Shown: positions 23,325-35,704 of the stretch, piece after piece
How positions within the stretch are numbered: the first letter of the stretch is position 1
Layout of the letters: every line of letters begins with the position of its first letter
NCBI GenBank assembly: GCA_022496805.1
Contig: CM040100.1
Span: 24,829,009-24,893,008 of the forward strand
DNA length: 64,000 bases
Source of the DNA: Pohlia nutans
Taxonomy: Eukaryota > Streptophyta > Bryopsida > Bryales > Mniaceae
Direction: 5' to 3'
The notes under the pieces: generated by a model
Seen by the model: only the letters and a program-made list of their open reading frames with translations
Told to the model about the DNA's origin: nothing
Database searches by the model: none
Position numbers and translations under genes: made by a program

Positions 23325-25165
23325 CTATTCAAGTAGAATCTTCTACATTGTAAACGCCATATCTCAATGTTAAGACCCAAAACGCAAAGAAAACAATCAC
23401 CTATTCTAATATTTCAGGTCGCACATACTCCACATAAACAAGAAAAACACCAAAGTCTCTTCAATTTACCCTCCACAAGCCCTCCCATGCATGAAATAGT
23501 CCACATAACCTTCACCCAAATGCTTCAAAATGTCTAGCGACACAAACGGAGAAGAAGTCTATCCACCATGTGACAAACTGGGTCCATTATTTTGCGGACT
23601 CTTTGGACCCTGGTAACTCCTTTGGGCCCTAGTAACTCCTCAAGTTGAGTCCATACACGTTTCTTGCAACATACTATAGGGCTAGGGTCATGGAGTACTT
23701 TTTATATATGAGACCACACGCTCCACTTATCCCAAGGAAGCTAGAGTCAAATTCAATTACATGTGCTCCTCGAGAATCTATGATATTACATTGTTTACAA
23801 GTACTATGCTTTCAAGCAAAGTCTAGAGTCCTTACGACCGTAGAAGTGTAGAAGCGTGCGATTGTCCCCTCAACATCGTCTACTTTATTTTCACTCCTTT
23901 CAACTCTGCTAGTGTGTCCGTGCATAGACTCTTTTCAACGTCCATTCAATGCTCCTTCAACTTTGCTAGTGTCTCCATGCATTGACTCTTTTCAACGTCC
24001 ATTCAATGTCCTTTCAACACAACATGTATATCCATGCTTTGACTCTTTTCAACATACTTAGTGTATTCGTCTTTTGATTCCTTTCAAAATCCATTTATGT
24101 AGCCTACCTTTGACTCCTTTCAACATCCTTTCATTTTTCTCTCATTTAACTCCTTCCAATGTCCTCTCAATTGTGTTTGTGTGTGCGTTAGTCTATTGAA
24201 TTTTGTCAATGTCCTTTCAATTGTGTCTATGTGTCCAACCATTGACTCCATTCAACTCTGCCATGTATGTCCATTCTTTGACTCCTTTCAACTATGCCCG
24301 TGTGTCCGACATTTGAATCTTCTCAATTGTGCTTATTCAACCAATTCAGATGTACATGTCAAATATACATTGTTTTTAAAAAGTTCAAATGCTCTCAATT
24401 ATTGTGATTCATACTTTTGTCCAAATGCCATAATTTGTATGAGAATATAAAATTGATGTATGACAGTATTGGCAATAACCAATGTAGGGAAATAATTTTC
24501 GTAAAAATGAAAAATGGATGAAAGTAATACTAAGGGGTGGGTATCACATCTCTTTCTCCCTATTCTCAATCTTCATAGAATTTGCACGTGGCACATTCTC
24601 CTTGAATTGTAGATGACCCATTCTTTGAAGATTTAAAAGTTTCATTCTTTTCCTTCGGCCGTGAAGAATGTGTGTGACGATTGAGAAGCCGGTGCGAACA
24701 CTAATTAAGCCGTGTCCATTCTCATTCATCCAACGGCCTCAATAGAAGTCACACCTTTGTCATGGAGAATGGCCACGATTGGCTCTCAAGGTTCTCAATC
24801 TCCAAAGAATCAAACTTCTTGGAAGAGGTGTGACAACCCCAACTACTTAAGTAGTTAATTTTATACTAAATCCTCTTTGTTGTGGCCCTTGTCAAAATCC
24901 CTACCATAGTTGCATGTTCAAGTTTCCCTTTATTGTATCCATGAAAATTTCTATTTTATTGTATTATGTGGTAAACCTCTTTGTATTTACTACCTCAAAC
25001 TATCACACTATGTAACACCTAATGTCCGTTTTCACCCCCCATAACTTTGATTTTATACATTCTCATGTCATTCCAAGATATTATCAATGTCAAAGTTTCT
25101 ATCCAAACACTTTTTCAAGGCTCATATCATTCTAGAGGTTTTCATCTTTATTTACTTTTGGCAAC
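23325..25165 (+). repeat. Long dispersed repeat, copy A
   Basis: This shares collinear similarity with 28180-29965. Landmarks in the same order include 'cgcaaagaaaacaatcac', 'cacatactccacataaacaa', 'gaagtgtagaagc', 'gtgtgacaacccc' and 'tttataca ttctc'. No transposase or RT frame is visible. It contains a degenerate minisatellite (23880-24330). A short further block at 25166-25290 matches 30625-30750, so copy B appears to carry an extra roughly 660 bp. Confidence 0.75.
23880..24330 (+). repeat. Degenerate minisatellite rich in 'actcctttcaa'
   Basis: There are many imperfect copies of a 40-60-bp theme built from GACTC(T/C)TTTCAA, GTCC(T/A)TTCAAT and TGTGTCC. The equivalent array occurs in copy B (28720-29170). 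The frames that run through it (for example 24181-24450) are repetitive translations and not genes. Confidence 0.65.
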
Positions 25166-25324
25166 CACATATCATCATGTACCAACGGGCACTGGATTGC
25201 TTACTGAAATAACATAGGTGGCATTACATGCAGACCATTTAGATGAAATAATTTTCTATTTCAAATCCACTAGATTACATGGATAATCGCTTCCGCTTGT
25301 GTCTCCACATTCTACTTAGAATCC

Positions 25325-26120
25325 CATGACTGACACTTTTAGTGACCTACCCTATATGCCGCGCGTCACTTGTAGCCACGGAGGCGACATGCGAGTCGGT
25401 CAAATTGGCTTTGGCGTTGTATGCATCCAACTTTGGAATCTTGCACACCGAGGTCTCGGTGAAGTTAACTTTTGGCCAACTTCTATAGAGGATGGAAGTA
25501 CACACCAACCATTGCACAACGTTGTCGATGCCATCGCGCTTCCACTTTACATCCCAACAACTTTTAGATCTCTGCTCGTCAGTGAGTTCCCTACCTCTTC
25601 CGGTGGGCCTCCCATATCGAATATGGCACTAATCAGAGTATGTGGACCGGGCGTCATGCACTGCCGGTGCAAGCGCCCTGTCCATCCACATTTGATAGAT
25701 TACAGGGTCGTCGGGCCTCACGAGGACGTCGCGTTATAAGTTATATGCTGACCTCTGTCGTCTCCCTATTGGACTGCACCAAGGATCGGGCACTTCGTCG
25801 TCCGGAGATGCATTGTCAAGATCCCTCTCCCTTCGCACTTTATCTCGACTTGGCGGAGAGGAGGGTGGGCCGTGGCCCACTCCGTCATCGGCTAGAACCC
25901 ATACCCCAATGTCCTTTGGACCTGCAGCAAATCTTATGAGCGGAGTTCCTTGATAATGTCCGCCCTCAATTGCACGTGAGTCTCTACGCGATTCCTTTAG
26001 ACCTCGCAACGATGGTAGTCGCAAAAATTTCCTCTTTGGGCTAACTGTTTGGTTGATTCTATTGCTCCCTCTCTCTATCATACTTGGATCTATGCAACCG
26101 GCACACCTCCTCAAATATTG
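25325..26120. other. GC-rich island of unknown origin
   Basis: This block of about 0.8 kb is markedly GC-richer than its neighbours and carries moderately long frames on both strands (25326-25739 plus, 25734-26189 minus). None of the translations resembles a family I recognise, and minus-strand frames are interrupted. It could be a decayed captured gene fragment or retroelement piece. It is not clearly plastid rRNA or tRNA. Confidence 0.4.
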
Positions 26121-26177
26121 TCTATTGAAATAAGGACAAAAAAGGGGTTGGTCCTTTACAATTCTTGCAAAACGTAG

Positions 26178-26903
26178 GGGTGTCTTCATGCTAGCGTGTC
26201 ATAGTTCTCAACAAAAAATGTTTATAATGTTTGGAAAGCATTTGCAATAATGAAAAAATAAAACAAATAGGGAAAATACCAAACACATTCTAATATAGTA
26301 AAATAGGAATACTTTTCGAAAATATTTGGAATGTTTTCAAATGTATTCTATTACTTTGGAATATTTTGGAATATTCTTGTTGATGTCATTTAATCCGCCT
26401 GCAAACCACTTCGAATGCATATTCTAGCCATACCACAAGCTCCATTTTAATTAGCCAATCAAGCTTGCAATACTTCTTTTGAGAATTTGCCATTTTAAAG
26501 GGCATTTAATGTAACGGGACAAAAACTCTCGTCATAAACTTCTAATATCCACCTTGCTCACAAAATCATTTGAAACCTTTTTTAAATACGATACCTTTAC
26601 GTTATACGAATTGAAGAAAATTATTGCCATTACTATATCTTCAATGAAACGTATCAATCAAGGCAATAAAGCATTTATACTCAAACATCACCAAATGCAA
26701 TGTATTACGTTTTGGTCCAAATACTATTTTATATTACTTTTTAAATTAGTAATAAGCATACAATCGCATAATACCTTTTCATTGTGGTTAACTTTCTACC
26801 AAATAACTAATTTCAATGATCAACAAGAAATGTTTACAGCCACATTTTGCTTGCTATGCAATGTCACACAACACATTTTGGACACTCTACCATAAAAACA
26901 CCC
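26178..26903 (+). mobile_element. GGGTGTTTT element, empty-site copy
   Basis: The left end is GGGTGTCTTCATGC. The right end reads GGGTGTTTTTATGG on minus, giving a short terminal inverted repeat. It is collinear with 50977-52094 but lacks that copy's 411-bp insertion, and at the equivalent point it retains a single TTAA (26495-26498). It is non-coding apart from an AT-rich 113-codon frame with no recognisable domain. Superfamily unknown. Confidence 0.65.
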
Positions 26904-27355
26904 GCACCAAAATTTCATGAAACAAAGCCTTCCATGTAGAGACTATAAAAGCCATCATAGGAATCTCACTCTTTTCTATTAAGAAAAAAACTCACTAGAC
27001 TACTAGTGCCTAAACAAAATTTTGAAGATTTTCTTTTGGAATATTTGAGCCTTTAGGGGCTAAAATCGCACTATTGTCAAATGAAAGAAGATTCCATCAC
27101 ACCAAGAAATGCGTCATTTGTATTAAAAAATCATGAAGATTCAAAATTTTATTGGTACGTGTTTCTAAAAGTCTCACTTGAGAAGATGTTAATATGGTGT
27201 ACATCCATGTAATGAACATGGACTTATTGTTTTAGATTTTAGAGTGACAATCCTAATCAAATGTTGATTTTCGATGTCTCTACCATATATGTTAGTTTAA
27301 AAAATGCATGTATACATGTAGCATTTATTATATGTCCGTACATAAACCTCTAATT

Positions 27356-27407
27356 GATAGATATAAACACTTGTCCTCTTTTGAGGCCGGCCTGAATAAA
27401 GTGTCTA
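27356..27407 (-). mobile_element. 3'-end fragment of the non-LTR element family
   Basis: Starting at a GATAGATA tract, the minus strand matches the last about 50 bp of the element ending at 49870: the stem-loop with GAGGCCGGCC, then TGAATAAAGTGTC on plus. It is a severely 5'-truncated insertion. It abuts the TTAA element at 27412. Confidence 0.65.
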
Positions 27408-27411
27408 TTAA

Positions 27412-27980
27412 CCCCTAAGTGCCCAAGGGTTTTCTTAAGAAACTAAACGTGTTATAATGTTCATCGTACTCAACTTTTATGACTTACAAACCATAAACAT
27501 ATGTAGAGCACAACAATAAGACAACATCCATACAATTTAAATTTGGAAAAAATGCTACGAATCATTTAAGAATCAATTTATAAGAATTATCTTTGACAAT
27601 TCATAAAAAATGCATGTTTAGTCATTTTGACTTGGAATCAAGTATGATAGGTCAAAAACATTGGTTTTACATGGTGGTTACCTTGTTCATGTTAAAGCTA
27701 ATCTTATTTGATAAAAAACCTAAAGATTTCATTTCGAGGAAACTTTCAAATTTGTAACAATTTGAGATACTGTCACTTTGAAGGCTTTAGAGGATATCAA
27801 TAAATATTTGTAAAAGTCTTTTATTTGGAAAGGTTGATCAATTTGAATATCTACAAGGGAAAAAAAATCACGCTCAACAATTGTTATTTTTGCATAAGAT
27901 CTGGACATTTAAAATTGGCTGAAATTTTGATAATCTTGAAATTTTGATGGACCAAATATGGTCGGTTAGGCAGTTAGGGG
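27412..27980. mobile_element. TTAA-flanked MITE, 569 bp
   Basis: It is flanked by TTAA (27408-27411) and TTGA (27981-27984, one change). Termini are CCCCTAAGTGCCCAAGG and, on minus, CCCCTAACTGCCTAACCG. CCC...GGG termini at a TTAA target are the signature of piggyBac-type transposition. There is no transposase. A second GCAGTTAGGGG-TTAA end follows at 28166-28180, suggesting a further partial or nested copy. Confidence 0.55.
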
Positions 27981-28179
27981 TTGAGACATAAGTACCTTTG
28001 AGTCCCTCCCTAAAATAAAAAATTTACCTTTCCTGGTTGAAAATAAAAAAATCTAAAATTTAACTCTTAGTACTGCCCGTAAAAAAATTTAAACCGGACA
28101 GGGGAATTAAACTGCCTTCATAGATTTGAGCTGAAATTTTCGGACGACCATAGTTGGTCGCTCAGGCAGTTAGGGGTTA

Positions 28180-29965
28180 AACTCACTATTCATGTAAAGT
28201 CTTCTACACCGTAAACGCAAAATCTCAATGTTTAACCCCAAACGCAAAGAAAACAATCACTTATTCTACGGAGTAATATTTTAGGTAGCACATACTCCAC
28301 ATAAACAAGAAAAACACCAAACTCTCTTCAATTCACCTTCCACAAGTCTTCCCCTGCATGGACTAGTCCACACGAACTTCACCCAAATGCTTCAAAATGT
28401 CTAGCGACACAAACGGAGAAGAAATCTATCCACCATGTGACAAACTAGGTCCATTATTTTGCAGACTCTTTAGGCCCTAGTAGCTCATGCCAGGTTGAGT
28501 CCATTCACTTTGTTTTTAACATAATAGGGCCAAGGTCATGGGGTACTTTTTATATATAAGACCACACGCTCCACCTACCCCAACAAGGCCAGGGTCAAAT
28601 TCATTTACATGAGCTCCTCGAGAATCTATGACGATATAGTGATCACAAGTACTATGCTTTCAAGCAAAGTCCATGGTCCTTACAACCGTAGAAGTGTAGA
28701 AGCATGTGCTTGTGTCTCACCTTATTTTCACTCCTTTCAACCCAAGTATGTCCTTTAAACTCTACTATTATATCCGTACTTTGACTCATTTTAACGTCCT
28801 TTCATCGTCCTTTCAACATAGCTTGTGTGTCGATCTCTTTAATCCTCTCAAAGTCCATTTATGTGGCCGTCCTTAGATTCCTTTCACCGTCCTTTCATCT
28901 ACCTCTCCTTTAATTCCTTCCAACGTCCTCTCTATTGTCCATGTGTGTCCGTCCATTGAATCATGTCAATTTCCATTCAATTGTGTCAGTGTCCAACTAC
29001 TGACTCCATTTAACTATGCCATGTGTGTCTGTCGTTTGAGTCCTCTCAACTCTGCCATGTGTATCTGTTTTTTGACTCCTCTCAACTATGACACGTGTGT
29101 CTGTCTTTTGACTCTTTTCAACTATGCCCATGTGTCCGCATTTGAATCTTTTCAATTGTGCCTATTCAACCAATTCAAATGTACATGTCAAATGAACATT
29201 TCTTCAAGAATTCTCAAATACTCTCTATGATTGTGATTCACACTTTTGTTCTAATGCCATAATTTGTGTGAGAATATAAAATTAACGTGTGACAGTAATC
29301 GCAATAACCGATGTAGGGAAATAATTTTTGTAAAAATGAAAAATGGATGAAAATAACACTAAGGGGTGGATATCACATCTCGTTTTTCCTATTCTCAATC
29401 TTTATAAAATTCATACGGGGCAATCTCTCTTTGAAGATTTAGAAGTTTCATTCTTCTCCTTCGGAAGTGAATAATGTGCGTGAAGATTGAGGAAGCCAAG
29501 GCAAAGAATAATTAAGCCGTGTCCATTCTCGTTCTTCACATGGCCTCAATGGGAGTCACAACTTCATGGAAAATGGCCACGATTGGCTCTCAAGGTTCTC
29601 AATCTCCAAAAAATCAAACATCTCGATAGAGGTGTGACAACCCCTACTACTTCGGTAGTTGATTTCATACTAAATCCTCTTTGTTGAGGCCGTTGCCATC
29701 TTCCCTACTATAGTAGCTTGTTCACGTTTCCTGTTATTGTGCCCATAAAAAATTGTATTTTTTTCTACTATGTGGTAAATCTCTTAGTGTTAACTACCTC
29801 AACCTATAACACTATGTACCACCTAATGTCTGTTCACCCCCATTACTTTGATTTTATACATTCTCCTATCATAAGAAGATATTATCAATGCAAAATTTTC
29901 CATCCCCAAACATTTTCAAGGCTCGTATCATCCCAAGGTTTTCATCCTTATCAACTTTTGAGGTT
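28180..29965 (+). repeat. Long dispersed repeat, copy B
   Basis: This is collinear with 23325-25165 (copy A) with scattered substitutions and small indels. It includes the minisatellite block (28720-29170) and the 'gtgtgacaacccc' landmark (about 29632). It is non-coding. Matching to copy A resumes at 30625-30750 ('gtaccaacgggcac', 'aatggcattaca'). Confidence 0.75.
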
Positions 29966-31789
29966 AACTAAATCTCTTATTATAGATTATTTTTTTGTTT
30001 AATCCTTTGCTTCCGGTTCCAAAATTTCAATCCCATTTCATCATCTTAGAAAATGGTAAATGGATTATAGTTAGACTGCTCATAGAGATTGAAAAATGAA
30101 CCGAAGTTAAACAACTTTATGTGAATAGAATGTGCGTTAGGACTTGGACAATTCTTGAGCACCAAAGAAGATAAATGAAGCATTTATTGAAAAATCGAAG
30201 ATAGAGTTGTGATAAGGGAGTTGAAGTTTTAAAGATAGTCAAGATTTTAGAAGAATATAGATTTTCTTTTTTAAAGTACATTTTGTTAAAATTGAACTTA
30301 TTTAAGGATTTCGGATTGAGAGTGTTGAAATGCAATGGGGAGATGAGATGGAGAGGTTGCCATTCATAGGAAGGAATTGCTCAATTTTGTTGCGATAGGG
30401 GTTTATTGTAACTTTGATTTTATGCGAAAGGGAGGTAATTCTAGTTTGATGTTAGCAACATATAGTTCTCTCCATTCTAAAACTCTATAATAGAGGTGCT
30501 TCACCTTTGTGATAGGAGTCCCTCCAAATTGTCATCTTCTAGTGATAGGAAGTCCTCCTTGTTACTCGATTTTTGAAGGTTCTCGGCGTGCTGCATTGGG
30601 TTGTGATAGGGAGCGCTCCTTGCTGCCATATGTAATCGTGTACCAACGGGCACATGACATCTTATAAATACGTAAATGGCATTACACGCAAACAATTTAG
30701 GTAAAATATGAATTTATATCAAATTTTATTAAATTGCATTGAGTTTCTTTCCTTGAGTCTCCTTCAATTTCTTGTTGATAAATTTTAGTACAAAACCGTT
30801 AGAGGTTCTTTACAAGATGTCTAGCCCTCATCCTTATGGCAATAGGTTCATAGCCTCCAGTATTAACCACCCCTATAATTATGAGAGGGAGGTGACAATC
30901 CCTCATTGCATGCAAGCTTCAAAGTTTACCATCACCACTCTATCACAATTCATAAAAGTTTAAAAAATCACTCATTGTGTGTACGATTGTGAGATTTAAA
31001 AGTCAAGTGCAGCCTCATTGCAAAGATAAACATAGGAACCTCAATTTGATACTTTAATTGAGACTTAAAGTTTCCTATTGTATCCGCAATAACCAAATGA
31101 ATAACAAACGCTAAGAGAAAAATGCTAGATCTTCAATAGTCACAATGCACAAACCGCCTAGAGTTTGTAGATGATTCTAGAGTCTTCCATACGGTATCCT
31201 CTTGAAATGTACCACAAGATAGAGTATTTGTTTGTAACATTTGGTAAATGAATGCTTAAAACATCAAGGGTTAAAATCACTTTGCTTAACCATGCTTAAA
31301 TATGCAAGTTTTAGATTGATCAATCATCGGATGCAACTTGATGGTACTCCTATATATGCTTGATGTAGTTGAAACACCCATTTCAGGATAATAAAGAGAA
31401 TATTCCCTTAGATGTTTAAACATTTGCTAAGTAGTTTTCATTCTCTATGTACCTAAGGCGTTCTTATGGTACGGGTGTCTATTTGGCCTCAAAATCAAGT
31501 ACTACTATCTGAAGTAGTGAACGTAGGGAATGTAGTAGTAAAACTGTCTTTGATTAGAAAAATAATTTCAAATACATCATACTTCTTATCTAGTTGTAAT
31601 ATCCATCAAATTCCTTTTTTTTAAATTATCCATCTTTGATGCATTCAATTTGGTTTGTAATAACAATGTAAAAGACTTGTTTGTCGCAAACAGTGATATT
31701 TCAATGGGTTTTACCCTTCCCACATTATTTTTGGTATATAAATTTCGTGATTCACTAAATCACCATATGTACATGTGATTTAAGAAATA
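29966..31789. other. Intergenic DNA, no gene
   Basis: AT-rich sequence with only short frames. Apart from the block at 30625-30750 shared with 25166-25290, I see no named feature. Confidence 0.5.
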
Positions 31790-31889
31790 NNNNNNNNNNN
31801 NNNNNNNNNNNNNNNNNNNNNNNNNNNNNNNNNNNNNNNNNNNNNNNNNNNNNNNNNNNNNNNNNNNNNNNNNNNNNNNNNNNNNNNNN
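31790..31889. other. Assembly gap (100 N)
   Basis: One hundred consecutive N are present, so the true gap size is unknown. Composition changes abruptly across it, from AT-rich on the left to purine-rich and GC-richer on the right. Continuity should not be assumed. Confidence 0.99.
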
Positions 31890-32460
31890 ATACTATGCTC
31901 TGTGCCAACACCGACACTAACACAACCAACCAACAAACACACAAACAAGGTATGGAGAGTGGTCGGTCGGATGGACGGACGGACAGACGGACGGACGGGA
32001 GCAGGGAGGAAGAGACGAAGAGAGAGGAGAGGGAGGAGCAATTCCGAGGCTAGTGTTGCGCAGGCAGGCACAGAGAGACAGAAGGAAGGAAGGAAGGGAG
32101 AGAGACGCGGAGGAGAGCTCTGAGTCGCAGGCAGTCGTGAACGAAAGAGAGAGGCAGGGAGAGAGCAAAGGGAGAGAGGGCAAGAGGAGAGGCAGCAGCG
32201 AAGTCAGGCGATCGACACAACACAGAACACAGCGAGACTTGACGAAGAGGCCGCAGGGCCACAGAGCAGAGACAGAGACCGAGAAAGAGAGAGAGAGAGA
32301 GAGAGAGACTTGGTGTGCCTGCTCCAGGGCCTGGCCTGGCTTGGGCTGGGCAGGAGGGAAGCAAGGAAGGAAGGAAGGAGGCCAGCAACAACAGCAAGAC
32401 CATCACAACGTGGAGAATTTCCTCCATTCTCGGAACCCTCCCCCCTCCCTCCCCTCCATT
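31890..32460 (+). repeat. Purine-rich low-complexity tract
   Basis: Interleaved simple repeats include GGAC/GACG (about 31972-32000), GGAA (about 32082-32097 and 32361-32380) and (GA)n (about 32282-32308). Frames on both strands run through it because stop codons are rare in such sequence, and they are not genes. The composition resembles a plant promoter or 5' UTR, but no coding exon follows on plus. Confidence 0.6.
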
Positions 32461-32811
32461 AGAGCATCTCCACTCATACACGCTAGAGATGACTCGCTGA
32501 AATTATTCATTTCCATTTGAAGAGCCCTTGCACTTACACTCCCCCACCCTTGCACGCCCAGGCTCACACATCAAAAGTGCACATCAAATAATCCATGGAC
32601 CAATCACAAGTAGGATGTGGGGATATAGTCAACTAAATAGTGATTTGAAGGGCCATTTCTTAACACGCTAAGATTGAGAGTCAAGAGGCATTTTTGAAGG
32701 GCCCTTGGCACTTTTCATTTAGTTCTGGAGTGTGAGAGACTCGGTGAGGGCAGCAGTGGAGCGAGTTGCTCTTATCCCCCTTCCCTTCCTAACTCTACCC
32801 TTAACCCTTAA

Positions 32812-33386
32812 CTCTTAAACGTCCTCATTCCTCTCCAAATTCGGCAGTTTTGTAAATATGCATCATAAAATAAATGCAATTCAAAGAGATATTTTGCCCT
32901 TGATGTATGAATAAAAGTTGTACATTATCAATTTTAGATTCTATCCACACGGTTAGATCTCCGATTGCTATCACCAATATTTTTTTATAAAATTTGAAAC
33001 TCAAAACTCAAAATTCTTTTGTAATTCGATTACAAATAAGATATTGACAATTTGTACATAAAATTTGTTGTGATTGGTTGAAATGGAATACTCTCTAAGT
33101 GTAGTGATTTTTAGAGATTTTTTGGTTGCTTAATTTTATGAGTTGACTTTTTCAAGAGCACTTTTACACTGAAATCTTTGAAATTTTGGGTGAATCACTA
33201 CAACATGAAATGAGGTATAAAAACTCTACAAATCATCCCCTTTCTAATCAGATCACACATGCATGAAGCCAACTTCCCATAAAATATACAGTAAAAAAAC
33301 GACATTGCAAAAAGTCAATGACAGATGAGAGAATTGTGTTTGATTTTGTACATCGTTCACTATATGGACGGTTGGACGTTTAGGGG
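32812..33386. mobile_element. TTAA-flanked MITE, 575 bp (family b)
   Basis: TTAA occurs at 32808-32811 and 33387-33390. Ends are CTCTTAAACGTCC and, on minus, CCCCTAAACGTCC. The interior recurs at 59875-60444 (inverted), 63044-63511 and in pieces at 35800-36180 and 52258-53189. Shared landmarks are CTCCAAATTCGGC near one end and 'aacatgaaa(t/c)(g/a)aggcat' inside. It is non-coding. Confidence 0.7.
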
Positions 33387-33390
33387 TTAA

Positions 33391-33930
33391 CCCCTAAGCG
33401 TGCAAGGAGCCATATGGGGCTATGCTTAGTCGCTTTTCAATCAAAGCGTTGATTTTCATCTAGTTCTTAATTTCAATTGAAAATGGTCTCAACTAAGAAA
33501 GTGTGGGGGCTATTGTCTACTTTTTAGTCCAATTTACTATTCTTTAAAATTGTTAAAATCGCATTTTTAATAGCACTTTAAAGCATAAAACCCTAAAATT
33601 TCAATATATATTGCAAAAAAGTTTTTCTATCGAATTTCTTTTAATGTAAGCCCAATAAACATGCCACCTTCACCTTGTTTTTCATTACTATTATTTACAT
33701 TTTTCCTACAAACTTCATACTATTTTAAACTTTTTGTAATTAATATGATTTTTATAAGAAAAAATCTTTTAAAAAATCTTATCAATTTCATTTATATTTA
33801 AATAATTATAAAAAAGTTAGGATACATTGGTATAACAATAAATTATAGGAGAGAAGTACTAAGAAAAGTACAATATATTTAAAATGTGAGGAATTGATGA
33901 GATTTGACCGGGTAACTATAGTATAGTCAT
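33391..33930. mobile_element. TTAA MITE sharing a junction with its neighbour
   Basis: It starts CCCCTAAGCGTGCAAGG directly after the TTAA that ends the previous element, giving GGGG-TTAA-CCCC. Its interior is collinear with 58195-58741, which has both ends. Here the right terminus is eroded just before the next element's TTAA (33931). Confidence 0.6.
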
Positions 33931-33934
33931 TTAA

Positions 33935-34510
33935 CCCCTAACTGTCATAGCGTCTAGTTTCTAAACGACTAACAGATTCAAACTCATCCTACGTTCTCAT
34001 CAATGTCTGGATTAAATTCATTCAATTTTTTGGAGATGCTTCACCGAGTTGTTGTCCTATCTAATGGTTGGATTTTGTGATACATGAATACATATTTTTC
34101 TAAAATTACAAATGTAGAAGTATGTCAAGTTGTCAAAATTGCAGTGACTGTAGTTCAAAAGTGGCCTTGCAAAAATGAGGTCATGGATATGATGAACACA
34201 AAAATTCCAAAGAATCACCACGCTCGTCACCACGTTTAAGAGTATCTCATTTCAAATTTGTTCTAACAAAATATCTCAATTTTTTATTTTATTTTCTGAT
34301 CAAATTTAGAAGGAGTTTTTAATATTAACTTTCAAATTTTATAACTAAATATTGGTCATAGTATTGTGAATCAAACTATACGGATGGAATCTAAAATTCA
34401 AAATTTAGAACTTTCATTTGTATATCAACCCCAAAATATTCTTCCAAATAGTACTTTATGATGATTTTGTCAAATCGTCTATTCTAGTGACACCTTGGTA
34501 TGTTTAGGGG
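33935..34510. mobile_element. TTAA-flanked MITE, 576 bp
   Basis: It is flanked by TTAA at 33931-33934 and 34511-34514. Ends are CCCCTAACTGTCATAGCG and, on minus, CCCCTAAACATACCAAGGTG. The latter terminus recurs at 63516 next to another TTAA. Non-coding. Confidence 0.7.
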
Positions 34511-34615
34511 TTAAGGGTTAATTGCATGAGCGTCCATTTTCTAAACGATGTAAAGATTTCATCCATGTGTTCTAATCCGTCAAGCACTTTCTGCAATGGG
34601 GTAATAGTCTGATAT

Positions 34616-35704
34616 GGATACCCCAAAGAGCCCTTTTAGCTCTTAAAGTAGCCCCTCTGGCAACTTTGAATGAGTCCTTATCTATAACAAAATAAAAAAT
34701 GAATCAACCAGACGAGGTTTTGATTTCCTACATTCATGAAGTACACAAAACAAAATCACTTAAAAATTTTAAGAATTTTAAAAGAGACTTTTTGTATAGA
34801 AATCAGAATTTGTCCCAACTACTTCAAAAAAATCCAAAACATTTGTTTAAAATATCCAATGACGTCATTTTAGTACCAATTTTTGATATGAAGTACATCT
34901 GAATATGTGTTATTTGAAATGGTGAATTTGAAGAATTGAAAGTATTATTTATTTTGTACTACAATGCCTGCAAATGTTGATTTTTGACAATTTTTCTCAC
35001 GAAGCATGAAAGCGTGAAAATTAATTTATTTTATTAAAATTTTGGACTTGAATTAAAGTGTTCTATGTCATCCAAGTGTGGATTTTTTTATAATTTATTT
35101 ATTTATAATTTTACTCTATTGAAATGGAAAAAATCGTCGAAATTTGGAATAACAAATATATATTCGAAATTTCGATAAATTTGTCCACTCCAATTAACTA
35201 AAATTAATTCTTTGTAATCAAAGAAATATTCACACCAGTTGGTGACATGAAATACTTTGATTCAAGACCAAAAATTAAATTGAATAAATTAATTTTCATG
35301 TTTTAATGCTTTGTGGGAAAATTGCCAAAAATCAACATTTGCAAGCATTGTAGTACAAAATTAAATAATACTTTTAATCCTTCAAATTAATCATTTCAAA
35401 TAACACATATCTAGATGTACTTCATATCAAAAATTGGTACCACAATGACATCATTGAATAATTAAAAAAATTGTATTAGATTTTTTGAAGTAGCTCGGAC
35501 AAATTTTGATTTTTGTACAAAAAGTCTCATTTAAAATCTTTAAAACCCTTCATTTTTACTTGAATTTCTTTTTGTGTACTTAATGAGTGTAGGAAATCAA
35601 AACCACATCTGGTCGATTCATTTTTTATTTTGTTTTAAAGGGGGACTCATTCAAAATCGCCATAGGGGCTGATTTAATAGCTAAAAGGGCTTTTTAGGAT
35701 ACCC
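34616..35704. mobile_element. 1.1-kb foldback with about 430-bp arms
   Basis: The left end GGATACCCCAAAGAGCCC is mirrored on minus by GGGTATCCTAAAAAGCCC, followed in both by TTTTAGCT. Similarity continues through most of the element ('aaaataaaaaatgaatc(a/g)acc', 'tttttgatatgaagtacatct', 'ttgtactacaatgc'). It is probably a long-TIR DNA element. The 67-codon frame at 34699-34902 lies in one arm and is not supported as a gene. Confidence 0.65.

Noticed and set aside
24181..24450. Cys/Pro-containing repeated frames in the minisatellites (also 28943-29230)
   Set aside because: They translate the GACTCCTTTCAA repeat, and equivalent frames are not preserved between the two copies.
23700..30000. CRISPR-like or ordered spacer array
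   Set aside because: Repeat units vary in length and sequence with no constant repeat and spacer. It is a degenerate minisatellite in eukaryotic DNA.
32050..32520. Overlapping frames of 143 and 155 codons on opposite strands
   Set aside because: Purine-rich simple repeats lack stop codons. Translations are Arg/Glu or Ser/Leu runs.
33377..33396. Telomere-like TTTAGGG or CCCTAAA words recurring in the second half of the window
   Set aside because: They are single, always next to TTAA, and coincide with paired element ends (CCCCTAAA...TTTAGGGG). No tandem heptamer array exists, so this is not interstitial telomere.
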